Shown here: piece by piece, positions 30,010-40,908 of the stretch
How the letters are laid out: each line of letters starts with the position of its first letter
How positions within the stretch are numbered: position 1 is the stretch's first letter
NCBI GenBank assembly: GCA_027604505.1
Contig: JADIIX010000095.1
Span: 1-64,000 of the forward strand
Origin: Gonapodya sp. JEL0774
Taxonomy: Eukaryota; Monoblepharomycota; Monoblepharidomycetes; Monoblepharidales; Gonapodyaceae
Length of the DNA: 64,000 nucleotides
Direction: 5' to 3'
Position numbers and translations under genes: made by a program
The notes under the pieces: model-generated
What the model saw: the letters and a program-made list of their open reading frames with translations, nothing else
What the model was told of the DNA's origin: nothing
The model's database searches: none

Positions 30010-32544
30010 ATGCCGTCCAAGAAGAGAAAGACAGGAACTGGAGCATCAGCCCGCGGTGATGCTTTATCTGTCTCCGCCTCCACGCCACGGGCCAATACGG
30101 AGGAGAGATCTGGGGAAAATACTTTGAAGCTCATCGCTCGCTTGGAGCACGAGTTCACCACATCACGAACGAATGCGAACAACCTTTTGGAACTTTTGAG
30201 CATTGCAGTAAGCGGAAACATGGCGCTTCTTAGCTCCATGTGCCATTAACCATCTGTTTTGCAGAAATCCGAATCAAATCCTGAAGTCGTACATGCCGTT
30301 CTCCAGTCTCTTCAACGCATATTTGTGGCATTGCTAAAGGATGGAGAGCTGGACAAACCTTCAAAGAAAAGTGTTGGTAACTCCGAGGAGCTTGGGATGG
30401 CAGGCAAGCCCAAGGCTCAGAAGAGGAACCGTGATGGAGAAGAAGCAGATGCACTTGACAACTCGCCCGAAGTAGCCATACGCAGTTGGCTTCGGAGGAC
30501 ATATTCGGAGTATCAAGAGGTACTTCTAGTTTCTTTGAGAAGTGATGAAGCTGCTGTACAGGTGAGCATTTCGGAGAAATGGAACTACAAAAGTGCTGGC
30601 TTGAGGTTTCTATGGAACAATTATATGCCACAAGGTCACGTTGGAGCAGATTTTCTCATGACACGTGCAATAGATTGGGTGGATGGCGTCTGTCGCACCT
30701 CCTTGAGTTACCTACCGCACTCATGATGATGTTTATCAGCTTCTCGCGCTTCGCCTGTTCCTCGCTCTCGTCAAACTCTCCACCATCCGCCTCTCGCACC
30801 GCTCTCGCTCTTACTCCTTCGACGCCGCCCTTATGTATCGCGCAGTTGAGGCGCTCGTCCTCGTTATGGAACCGACCCAGACAGATACTAAGAAAGTGGA
30901 GGACCGAAACGATGAACCAGTTGGGGACACGTACACGATAAAAATGAAAAAGCGTGAGGCGAAAAGGAGAGCAAGGTTCGAGGCTCATCTGGGACCAGCA
31001 ATTGTCGAGGCGGCAACAAAGTGGGATGATGTGAGATTGTTTCTGTGGAGAGGTGTAACCAAGGCATGCGATAACTGGACAACCGAAAGTAATGCTCAGA
31101 AGGTGAAAGCCACAATCTTTGAGATGTAAAGCGGAAACACTCTATAATTTTATTTTACTCTCGCTCTAGGCGTCGACAATCCCACCTACAGCTCCGTCCA
31201 CTCTCTTCTACATTCTTTCCTCTCTCCCTCCCCCATCGTCAACCCCTCCCGCCTCCTTTTTGGCTGGTGACCCTTCGTCCTTCCACAAGAGCACCAGCAA
31301 ATCTGAGCCCCCCCAAGTCCTGGACCCTGACATCTACAAGCGCGCCTTCTCTGACGCGTGGCTTGCCCTGCTCCGTGTGCCTCTGGATGATGCCACACTA
31401 GAAGAGGCCCTCGTGGTAGTGCACAGGAGGATCGTACCTCACATGACGGGTCCAGCGAGACTTATGGATTTCTTGACCGCCGCGTACGACTCTGGTGAGC
31501 AGTTGTCTGTGTAGTTCTCAAGAATCGCTCCGCTTGTGACACGAAACGTCTTCTTGGGCTCTTATGCCCAATGCTCCCGGATGGTAGGCGGCGTGTTGTC
31601 GATATTGGCCCTCAACGGTGTATTTGCGCTTGTCCAGCATCACAATCTGTGAGTCACGAATGAGTGTTCACATTCCTAGACGCCTCCTCGAACAGCGCGA
31701 CGCGAGTAATCCTCCTGTGATTTGGTTCTAGGGACTACCCAAATTTCTATCCCAAGCTGTACCGGCTTCTTGATGAAGATCTGATGCGTGTGAAGTACCT
31801 CTCTAGGTTCCTGAGGTTACTAGACCTATTTTTAAGTTCATCGTAAGTTACCGCCAAGACAGAGAAAAGGGAGCAGATCAACTCAATGATACTCAACATT
31901 CCTCCTGTTCTTATCCTGAAGTCACCTACCAGCCTACCTTGTCGCCGCCTTCGCTAAACGCCTCTCGCGACTCCTCCTTCACGCACCCCCGGCGGCCTGC
32001 ATTGCCGTTCTTCCCTTGATTCACAACCTCCTAAAACGACACCCAGCGTGCTTAGTCCTCATTCACCGATCCGACGCACAAATCGCCGACTGGCGCACAC
32101 AGCTTGTTGCAAAGGGTGGGACAGGCACGGGGTACCCCGATCCTTACGATCACACAGAGCAAGATCCAGCAAAGTGTAACGCGTTGATGTCGTCGTTGTG
32201 GGAGGTCAAGACTATGAGAAATCATTACTTGCCAGCGGTGAAAGGCCTAGCGAGGGCGTTTGAGGACCGGATGGGCAGGGAGGAGTTTACCCTGGAAGAA
32301 TTTTTGGACGAGGATTATGTAACGGTATGTTGTCCGTTGAGTGGTGAGGGATTTCGGTGGTGGAAAATAGTCGATAGCTGATTATGTTATGGGCAAACCC
32401 CTCCGCCAGCTGCTTGAAGCGGAGTTATCACGGAAGATGAAGGTCGATGCCCCACCCATTGGTGCCAAAGTAGACCTGAGCTGGATTGAGAAGGACAAAC
32501 AGTTCGCGAGCATTATCAAGGAGTGGAAGAGTGCCAAGAAGTAG
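30010..32544 (+). CDS. NOC4: Nucleolar complex protein Noc4 (40S biogenesis)
   Basis: Noc4 partners Nop14 in small-subunit processome maturation. Exons: 30010-30207, 30265-30561, then a short unresolved stretch, ~30708-31102, 31170-31494, 31588-31648, 31732-31842, 31922-32324 and 32410-32544. The CBF/Noc domain is clear: DFLTAAYDSGGVLSILALNG, FALVQHHNLDYPNFYPKLY, RLLDLFLSSSHLPAYL, FAKRLSRLLLHAPP and VDLSWIEKD. Between 30562 and 30707 two alternative splicings keep frame, and I cannot choose. One reads through to 30664 with a 43-nt intron; the other uses the donor after 30561 and a short extra exon containing LEVSMEQLYATRS. The start MPSKKRKTG gives a basic nuclear-type N-terminus. Confidence 0.9.
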
Positions 32545-32679
32545 TGAATTAAACTCATGTGCGATGGGTGGTTGCTGACCAAAGTCACGATTGTAGATCA
32601 TTTGTAAATTATACATTCTGAGTTTGCTCCTGATAGTCCTGACAAGTTCGTTGATGGGGTTCTCTTACCGAGACAGGCC

Positions 32680-33212
32680 CTATCTCTTGCCTCGCTGTGC
32701 ATTCGCGTAAACAATTTTCCTGTTATTTTGCGCTCTGATATACGCCCTTGAAGGCGGTATTGACCCATCTGACGATCCTGCCTCGTCACCCCAATCTCGA
32801 TCCTTGCGCTTCACCTGGTTTGCAAGGTTGAATACCCAAGGGGGACTTCAGAAAAGACCAAAACAAAAGCACTATAGTACCTGCGCATCAAAAGAGAGTA
32901 ACAGGGACAAAGCACAGCTCACTATTCTGAATCGTCCATTGCAACTGGGTCCGACTTCCCAACGAGGAAATTGAGGCCCTTCAAGGGTGTGCCTTTGGGG
33001 ACGGACGATTTCGGGATAGAATCAGCAATGGGTTGCTGCGAGGATGTGGAGTATGCTCTGGGTACAGGTGCATGTTGGTTTGGAGTGGGACGTACTCGAC
33101 AGAGTTGAGATGAAGTAAGATAGGAGACGATTGATGGTGGAGGAAGGAGTAAAAAAGACACAAGGGGGGCTCGGGAGGAGTGACGTGTGAGGGGAAGGAG
33201 AGAGCAGGACAT
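32680..33212 (-). CDS. Mitochondrial large-subunit ribosomal protein mL54
   Basis: Two minus-strand exons, 32923-33212 and 32680-32845, encode about 151 residues. The N-terminus is a basic, hydrophobic mitochondrial presequence (MSCSLLPLTRHSSRAPL) with an AYSTS-type cleavage region. The family signature GTPLKGLNFLVGKSDPVAM leads across the intron into EYPPWVF, matching the DPVA...EYPxWLW core of mL54 (yeast MRPL37). The C-terminus is basic. It lies downstream of the oxidoreductase gene on the same strand. Confidence 0.88.
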
Positions 33213-33590
33213 GGGGGGTAAGAAGTAAGTTCAGAGTTGATGTGTTCGTGAGTGACATACAAAATATTGTCAACAAATCCTTTGAAACCACCGGAAGAAC
33301 GCATTATCATAATATATTCGTGGCAGCATTCCCTCGTACAAGCTAACGCTACCTTGTGTATAGAGCAATACAACCCTTTCTTTCTTCTCAATACCTCACT
33401 TTCCCGAGGAGTTGTCGTTAAACAACCAACGCCTCAGTGCCCATGCGGGATTTTGAAAGTGTCGGTAATCATACGGAGTTGATTGTCCACATCCACACAA
33501 GCTTCGCAATATCTTGCCAAGGAACTGGTCCCAAATCCAGATCACACCGCGTCATCACAGACATCCATGTCAAATTCACCAAGAGCAAGT

Positions 33591-34742
33591 TCACTTCTTC
33601 TCAGCCAGCTCCTCGATGAGCTCTACCAAGAGATCCGGCGGCTGAGCTCCGCTTAAAGCATACTTCTTGTCAAAGATGAAATAGGGGACGCCGGTCACGC
33701 CACGCCGAGGCCACGAGTTGCACTCAGCCAGAATTTGTGCGCGATCAGCATCAGTGGAGAGATATGCATGGATTGTTTGGCGGTCGAGACCGACCTACAA
33801 ATAATCTTGCTTTAGAACAACGCGTACAATGGTGGCAGCAAATTATCGTACCTTGAGGGCAGCATCAGCTAGCACATTGATATCACCAATATTTTTCGAT
33901 TGTTCGAAGTAGTTCTTGAAGAGCTCCTCTATCAATGCGTCGGTCTTCTCTTTGTCCACAAGCTTGTTCTGAACGTACTGTGTAGATAGATTGAAAAAGG
34001 AGACACCCAACGCGCGAATAGCCAGGGCGGGAAGACCGAGCGTTAAGAAGTTGGTTGCTCAGTGTTCCTCAACTGTTTTACTCACACTGATGAGCCTGTG
34101 ACTGTCGATGGTGCTCGCAACCACTTCCAAAACGAGAAGTCGATCGACCACTCATCACCATCGACGAACCCATCAACAGTTCAGCTAATTCCAACTTACA
34201 ACCATCGTAGGTGAACTCAACGCCATCTGCGCGACCAGTCGCGATCATCTGCGTTGTCATCTTCTCAAAACGTTCTTTACCAAACTTGCGGTAGTAATTT
34301 TCGCGCTTTGGGATTCCTTCCTTGGGTAAAGTGGGATCTAATTGGAAGGGATGCCAAGTAATGGAGTACTTGACTTCAGTTCCGTTTTCGGCCACTTGAC
34401 GGAACGCCTAAAAGGGAACTACTGAGCGGAGTGCGACTTTCCGCAACCACTACTAGCTCACCTTTTCGAGTCGGCGTTTGCCCTGATGCAGTTATGAGAT
34501 AGATTAGAGATGGAACAGGTAGTGATGTCAGGAATAATTGACCAGTTGCCCAGAAAGCACTCGTACATCTCTCTCTCACAAGGAAGCACCAGGGTCAAAC
34601 AGTGTCAGCTATTTCCGAACAACATAGCCAGAGGGAACATTTCGGCACGCAGTTAGTTCCCAGTTGAGTGCCACGCACGATCGGAACCTAATGGAATCCC
34701 GTACTGACAGACAATATCGATTGTTATTTCCTTCGATGACAT
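33591..34742 (-). CDS. DsbA/FrnE-type thioredoxin-fold oxidoreductase with in-frame TGA in the active site (candidate selenoprotein)
   Basis: Seven minus-strand exons join in phase: 34709-34742, 34580-34608, 34462-34482 (21 nt), 34203-34407, 34086-34123, 33852-33977 and 33591-33794, giving about 218 residues. Seen: MSSKEITIDIV, then SDTV, a TGA codon (34595-34597), PWCFL and GKRRLEKAFRQVAENG. Then come WHPFQLDPTLPKEG, STIDSHRLI and the cis-Pro region GVTGVPYFIFDKKYALSGAQ. This is the FrnE/2-hydroxychromene-isomerase-like DsbA family, which normally reads SDxVCPWCxxGKR. The TGA replaces the first cysteine of CPWC; everything else is intact. Selenocysteine (U-P-W-C) is the simplest biological reading. 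A base error (TGC or TGT to TGA) or a recent null allele are alternatives. No convincing SECIS was found by eye. Confidence 0.85.
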
Positions 34743-34917
34743 GAAGATTTTGCGAGTGCTGATAAGCGATGGCTTGAGGGTGAAGTTGAAGCGGGTGAGA
34801 GATGCCCTGAGGGCAAAGTTCATGAAAAGGTGCGGGGGGTGATTTGTGCCTGGGGACTTCATGTGAGGTGTCACTTCGTTCCTCCACCACTTTCAAAGTT
34901 GTCGTCAGTCACTCATC
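34743..34917. promoter_or_regulatory. Shared divergent promoter oxidoreductase / uL24m
   Basis: A 175-bp gap separates the two ATG codons, which point away from each other. The assignment rests on layout only. Confidence 0.45.
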
Positions 34918-36142
34918 ATGAGCTCCAAACTCTACCACAAAATGAAAGGCGGAAACCTTTTGAAGCCCAAGCGGGTTAATGTCCCTCCAGAGCAACGATT
35001 GAAGAACCCAAAAATTCTCGTTGGAGATCTGGTTGGTTCATTTCCCATTGGCATCTCATTTGCGTGATAAATCAACCTCATTCCTCGCTTTGCTTCCCTC
35101 TGATTACTCCTGTTGGGTGTTGGACCATGTTGCTTCACGTTATTCTGATAATCACACAAAGGTGCAAGTCCTGAAAGGCTCCGCAGCCGGCCAACAGGGC
35201 AAAATTGTGCGCATGGATCGAGATAGAGGTCTTGTCTTTGTGGAAGGCGTTGCCAAGGTCAGTAGCTTCGGAATTGGTATCCTCACTTAACATCGCACAG
35301 TCTGGCAAAATTCACCAAATGACTCCCTTTTCTGTAATCAATGAAAATTTTCTTACCAGCGCCTGCATCGAATAGCTCCCAATCCGCAGTTCCCCGAGGG
35401 CACGACGGTAACACTGGAGGGGGCACTCCGGTATAGCAACATCGCACTCGTGGACCCAGTGCACAAGTGAGTGGAAAGCGAGAAGACAATGAAATACGAA
35501 TCAGCGAATATGAGCGAAATGGGATGTGACTTGGAACGGCAACGCCGTCTAGACCACGATTTGAAGTGTCTCGCTAGTGCAGGAAGCACAGCTGGGTACC
35601 ATTGAGGCAAATCTCCAACGAGTTTAGAGATATCTGGAGCGTGTGCTTTGTAGTGGCCTTTACTGCCCACATTGCTCGGCTGTGACTGACTTTCAAATTC
35701 TCATGTGGATTCGAAAGAATACCAACTAAAATCACGTACGCCGCCGCCCAACATCCGGGCACCGGCCTAACCCGCAAATACCGTGTATCAAAACTCTCGG
35801 GAGAGGTAATACCATTTCCAGAGAAGGAAGACCCCACCAAGGATGCTGTAGGTGAGTGTAACGCTGTGTATGAGGAAACTCGAATGTATGAGTTTCCCGG
35901 ACAAATGTGTGGAACTGTTCAGTTGGATCCTACCTTTTATAAAATTTGTGACTCATTTGTTTCTCTTTGTGATTTGTTCGGGTGTTGCGGTCTTAACCCC
36001 AGAGGGTCCCCGTGACACCACTTCCCGCCTCGTCGACCAAATCACCTTCACGGCCACATATGACAAGCCCCCTCTGCCAGTACCTTTGCTCAACGAGATA
36101 TTCAGATGGGAGCGACACGGTAAAGGCGGAAGAGGCTTCTAG
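34918..36142 (+). CDS. Mitochondrial large-subunit ribosomal protein uL24m (KOW domain)
   Basis: Five exons: 34918-35031, 35162-35257, 35360-35466, 35718-35851 and 36003-36142 (about 196 residues). The KOW motif region reads VQVLKGSAAGQQGKIVRMDR, as in bacterial L24, followed by VEGVAK and YSNIALVDPVH. Then come fungal/mitochondrial extensions (RKYRVSKLSGEVIPFPE). A conserved C-terminal segment contains DQITFTATYDKPPLP. The basic N-terminus MSSKLYHKMKGGN suits mitochondrial import. The exon 3-4 junction restores a KIPTK sequence in frame, supporting the model. Confidence 0.88.
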
Positions 36143-36447
36143 TGGGTCAAGTATGTAGGTGGAGTCGGCAGGAGCTGTTACTGCATGTACATGTTCGAGC
36201 TTTGTATGACAGCCACGTAGTGTATAGATAGCATTTAGAGACACTAATTCGTTGATTTACGCGTCTCACGACCTCATCCCATCGTGCCCAATTTGTGACG
36301 GTGTGTGTTTGGACACAGTAACCAGGAGCGATACCCTTTGGGGTGACCAGGAAATTGGTTGAACTTCGCAAACCTAATTTCGTAAGTGCGATTGGTCTCT
36401 CTGTTATTAAAAACAAATAAGCTCTTTGTGAAGAAGAATAAAGAGGT
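36143..36447. other. Convergent 3' intergenic region
   Basis: About 300 bp between the stop codons of uL24m and the BTB paralogue B. No gene is seen. Confidence 0.5.
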
Positions 36448-38972
36448 CTACATAACTCTGCATTTCTTGTTCGCCTCCGGTCCCTTAGCACCCGGTCGTA
36501 CCCGCGACCTACCCCCATCCCATGACATCCGACTGCTGTTAGACTGCGGAGCTTTTGTACCACGACCGTCCGTCCCCTCCCCATGCACAGCGCGCATGAG
36601 GGCAGACCGTTCCTGCTCCGTCATCTTTTCGCCCCTGTACATGATGGCCGACATTTCGGAAAGGAGCACTTGCCACGCGTGGACTTCCCGGGCTTTTTGA
36701 TCCGAGGAGGCATTGCCGTGAACGGCGGTCATGGCATAAACACTGTCAAGTCAGGAGAACTACTGTCTTGAACCCAGAATCCATGCAGAAAGGTACCTCC
36801 CGCAAAACCACTTACACTGAAACGGTCATCGCTTTGTAGTCGTTAATGCTCAGACGCAAGCGCGTCCAGTGCATGTTCCCAATAAGCATCAGGTCCGCAA
36901 CCACTTCTCTTTGATTCCGGCCAAGGGATCGGTGCGTCTGCGTTGCGACTGTATCAATAATTTTAACGAAGGGAAACGAATCAGCTGAAGCGAAGAGCTT
37001 CTCGTAATCTGAGGTGGGAGGTAGGAGTTCAGGCTCAGAACTTTCCAGAACAAGGCAAGCCATTCCGTGTTTACCTGGATTCTCGGTAAAAAGGCATTCC
37101 TTGGTTAGGCGCGCCTGCATAACACAGAAGACATGTAGACAAGTGGTGAAACATAATGAGTGATTTCGCCAAAGTTATATTTCAGCTCACAAACTCCTCC
37201 ACAAGTCCATCCCTCCTCAAGGCGCTCCAGCTTGCGACGACATCATCCATCTGCCTCTTCGTGATATTCAGAGTCAAATCTTCCCAGTGATCTACCTGCT
37301 TGGACTTAATCAAGGCCGTCCAGTCTAAATCGCCTTTGGAAATGGGTGTCTGAGGATGAACACTTGAGCCGGAGATCCGAGATTTGCTGCTAATGGAGCT
37401 ACGAGCACCATCAGGACCAAAAGGACCTTGGGGACCATGAGGAGAGGAGGGCGGTGTCATATGGTCACCGTAATAATTTGACGAGGGTCCTCTTTGAGAA
37501 GACCCCACGGTAGGAGGGGGCAAACTAAGTCTGATGGAGGAAGAGCAGTCAAGACATGAGGCAATTTGGCAACGCAAGTCGATGCCCCAACTCACTTTGA
37601 GAACATCGCTTTGAGCATCATATCCTGGGGAGCTATTGCTTCCGCAAACGCCCTTTCTAGCTCCTCTACAGATAGATCCACGAATTTCACCATCGTCCAC
37701 AGTTCTAGGCGCGCCCTCTCATCTACTTCCTGGTGGTTTAGTACGTAGCCTCGAATAACGCCATATGCCTCGGGTGCTCGTAACGCCGAGATACCCGCAG
37801 CGTTGGGAGTTGTGACTTGCTTTATCAGAGACCGGAAAGCGTCTGGTGACATCGCCAGAAGAGCCGCAGGATTGTCCATAAACTCCGGGAGTGGGGGCGC
37901 TTTAGGTACTTCTGGCATCACTGGCTCCATTTCCGACTGATTGAAAGGTACCCGCGCCCACAAAGCATCCGCCTGTTCCCGAGACAGTGGCTTGCCTGCT
38001 CGATGCTTGGCATCTGTATAGCGCTGAACGAGGCCGTAATTTTTGACTAGGTCCGCGTGCTCCAGAAGGCTGGCGAAGGTGTCGTAAGAGGTGGCGGCAA
38101 GGGTGGCGTCAGACGCATCGGAGGACACCACATTCGCAATTAGAGAGCTGATGCAGGTAGTTAATGTTTAGATGAATCGTTTGTGCGGAAATATCACCTA
38201 TGTGAGCTCACTCCATTGCCCGATGCTCAATATCTGGGCAACCCCAAATTCGGCCCTCTTTCGCTATTGTGTACAAATCGTCCGGCAGAGTGCTCTGATG
38301 TTCAATGGCCGAATGCAGGAGGTGTGCAGAGTAGTCGAAGAGTGTGCCTAGTTGGAAAAGATCGGAAATGCGATGGATGCCGACAACCTGATCCCATTTT
38401 GTATCCGGTAGTGTGAGTTCGTGCTCATCCAGACTGTATATCCACCAGAGACACAATCCTAAGACCTCATGCAGGGAAGGATGAGCAGGAAGTACGGGTG
38501 TTTGGTAAATGGGAAGCCCCTTGGGACTTATGGTGGGTTGAGTGGAAGAGAAGAGCTCATAGAAGTAGGGACTCCTGTATGCGAGTACGATTCGGTGAAT
38601 GGGCAGAGAGCTCGACTAAGATTGGAAAGCAACCCGAGTAGGGGAATAGATGAGCATCAGCTTGTGTCGAACCTTCAGTGTCGTCCAAACCTGTCCCAAT
38701 TGAGGGCGGCAACGATTTACCTTCTCCTCTGTCGTTTTTATCTGCAGCAGAGCATCAGCAAATGTCCCTTCCTTCAAGAATGGCAAAAGTCCAGACAAAT
38801 TGCCCGGCATCGCCCCCCCTGTACCACGGGCTCGTGCCTTGCCCGGTGCAGTGGAGGTTCCCGACATCCTTCCGGTATTCGATGTTATTGTGTGCTGCGA
38901 TCCAAGAGAGTTGCGCGATGAGTAGAGAGTCGATAGCGTTGAGTCGTCGGTGCCCCCGTGACTGGCGAGCAT
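36448..38972 (-). CDS. BTB/POZ-domain protein with CaaX box, paralogue B
   Basis: Minus-strand exons: 38721-38972, 38212-38615, 37596-38147, 37191-37530, 37075-37114 (40 nt), 36816-37008 and 36448-36742; about 691 residues. It is colinear with the gene at 24568-26965. Shared blocks are GLLPFLKEGTFADALLQI, LPIHRIVLAYRSPYF, GLCLWWIYSLD, WEDLTLNITKRQMDDVV, LTKECLF and TQTHRSLGRNQREVVADL. It ends CRVM, again a CaaX box with a terminal Met expected to be farnesylated. Two introns here are absent from paralogue A (in the BTB-BACK region and near the end). Function unknown; BTB proteins often act as Cullin-3 adaptors. Confidence 0.8.
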
Positions 38973-39105
38973 TGGTTGAGGAAATCAGCTTTCCCTATTC
39001 CATGTCCGCAATGACGAGTGGCGTTCAGTTGTGGACACGAAATGCTTGCAGGGAAACCGACAAACCCGCAAAGGCAATTGCAAATATATTTAAATTTCTG
39101 TTCAT

Positions 39106-40908
39106 TCACATGCGAAAAACTAGGGAGCTCGAGTCATCCGAAGCTGTGACGACGGTACGGCCGTCTCTGCCAAACAACAAACAGAGCACCACGAACCAAG
39201 CGTCAGACAGATTAAACGTACGAACGGTTTGATGACAGAGGTGGTACCAACCTCGAGAGCGCAAAGTCCAAAATTGGCTCCCGATGGCCTGTCCAGGTTC
39301 TCTCACACGCTCCCGTTCGAGCGTCCCATACTCGAACGGTTCGGTCGGTGGAAGAAGATGTAATCAACGGGGATGAGGTGTGCCAGGAGAGGCTAGTGAC
39401 GCCGTCCTGAGAGCAAGAGAGAAATCGACAGGAAATCAGATTCCCGCCATGACGGGGAGGAATTGGCGGTCAAAAGACAAACATCGTCAACTCGCACTGT
39501 GAGACATTGTCTGCCTTAGCCGTAATGTTTGTACATCCCAGAGTTTCAAAGAGCCATCAAGGGAACCTGTGGCAAATATTGGTAGTCTGAGGGCAGAGGA
39601 GCAACAATGTGTCAAATCATGCCCGTTACTGAGGTTGGAAACTGGTAAACGTGCTCATCTTTCTACTCACGTCGGAGAAAAGCCCACCGCCTCGACAGAG
39701 TCCGTGTTTCCCTCAAAGGAACCAAGTATCTGCATGTTTGAAAAGCGAAGATTGAAACGAAAAACTTTGATTGTTAAAGATTGAACACACTACCAACCTT
39801 TCCGTTACCAAGGTGTAGCAACTTCGCCGTTCCATCTTCGCTTCCGGTTCCCGCAACAGTTCCATCAGTCTTGACATCCACGCAGGTGATGGTGTCGCCA
39901 TGCCAGCGTGCGTCTCCCCCGCTCAGCTTTCGAACAAGATGTCCATTCTTGGGATCCCAAACGGCGAAACTACCGTCTTCGGACCCAGAAACCACCGTTT
40001 TCCCATCCGGTGTGAACATTCCACAAGATACTGGGCCAGTGTGGCCACCAGAGAACACAGACATACAGGAGCCTGTGGGCGCGTTCCACATCCAAACAGT
40101 CGCATCGGAAGTTCCTGCCAACAGAACAGCACCGCGAGGATGCCATTTAATCCACTATATTGGAGTGGAAGTGGTTCACGTGAGTGTAACAGGTAGTCCA
40201 TGAGGCAAGCGAAGTTGTGGAATAGACCACTTACTGTTATTTCACTGGGTCCTTGAAGATTTTGCACCAACTTGCCATCTTGAACTGACCACACCTTCAC
40301 TACACCGTCCATGCCTCCAGTCGCAACAAGCTTTCCGTCACACGAGAACCCAGCAGAAATAACAGAGTCTGTGTGGCCAGACAGCTCAAAAGCAGGTTGA
40401 CCTGTGTCCGTGCGCCAAACGTACGCTTTGTCGTCCTCCCCACCCGTAACTGCGAGTGTTTGATCCGTTGGGGATAACGCAACACAGAATACCGAACCTG
40501 TGCAAGGAGAAGCACAGGCCATACCCATGAATTGCCATGTCACGGTATTGGAAGTAATCTTTTAATACCATTGTGACCCAAAAACCCTGCTATGGAGTCA
40601 TCTTTTATCTCTTCCATGGGTTCACCTTCTGACGGAGCATATGTACGAGCAGAAAGGAAACCAATACCACATTAGAATAACGGTGAGCAAGGATTGAATA
40701 AGAGGATCTGAAACAAACCACCGACATCTTCATCCTCCCCATCATCCAGGACGTCTGGTCCTTCGTCGGCATCGGAATCCATTGCAACATCTTCATCCTC
40801 CTGGACAACCTCCTGCGCCTCTCCATCATCAAGATACACGGCTCCCTCATCGTCACCATCGATACTCTCTGTGTCGTGGGGCTCGTGCTCTGGTTGATGG
40901 TCGTTCAT
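39106..40908 (-). CDS. SQT1: WD40 protein Sqt1/AAMP (uL16 chaperone family)
   Basis: Yeast Sqt1 is a dedicated chaperone of ribosomal protein uL16; the animal homologue is AAMP. Eight exons (minus): 40719-40908, 40569-40628, 40235-40497, 39798-40154, 39671-39729, 39496-39586, 39252-39406 and 39106-39166. An acidic N-terminus ([19 protein letters not shown]) precedes WD repeats. Key blocks are [71 protein letters not shown] and [11 protein letters not shown]. The sixth intron needs a GC donor (AGT|gcgagt) to keep phase. Confidence 0.92.

Noticed and set aside
34595-34597. Treating the oxidoreductase as a pseudogene because of the TGA
   Set aside because: All seven exons, splice sites and remaining active-site and cis-Pro residues are intact, and the stop falls exactly on a catalytic cysteine. 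Selenocysteine or a base error fits better than decay.
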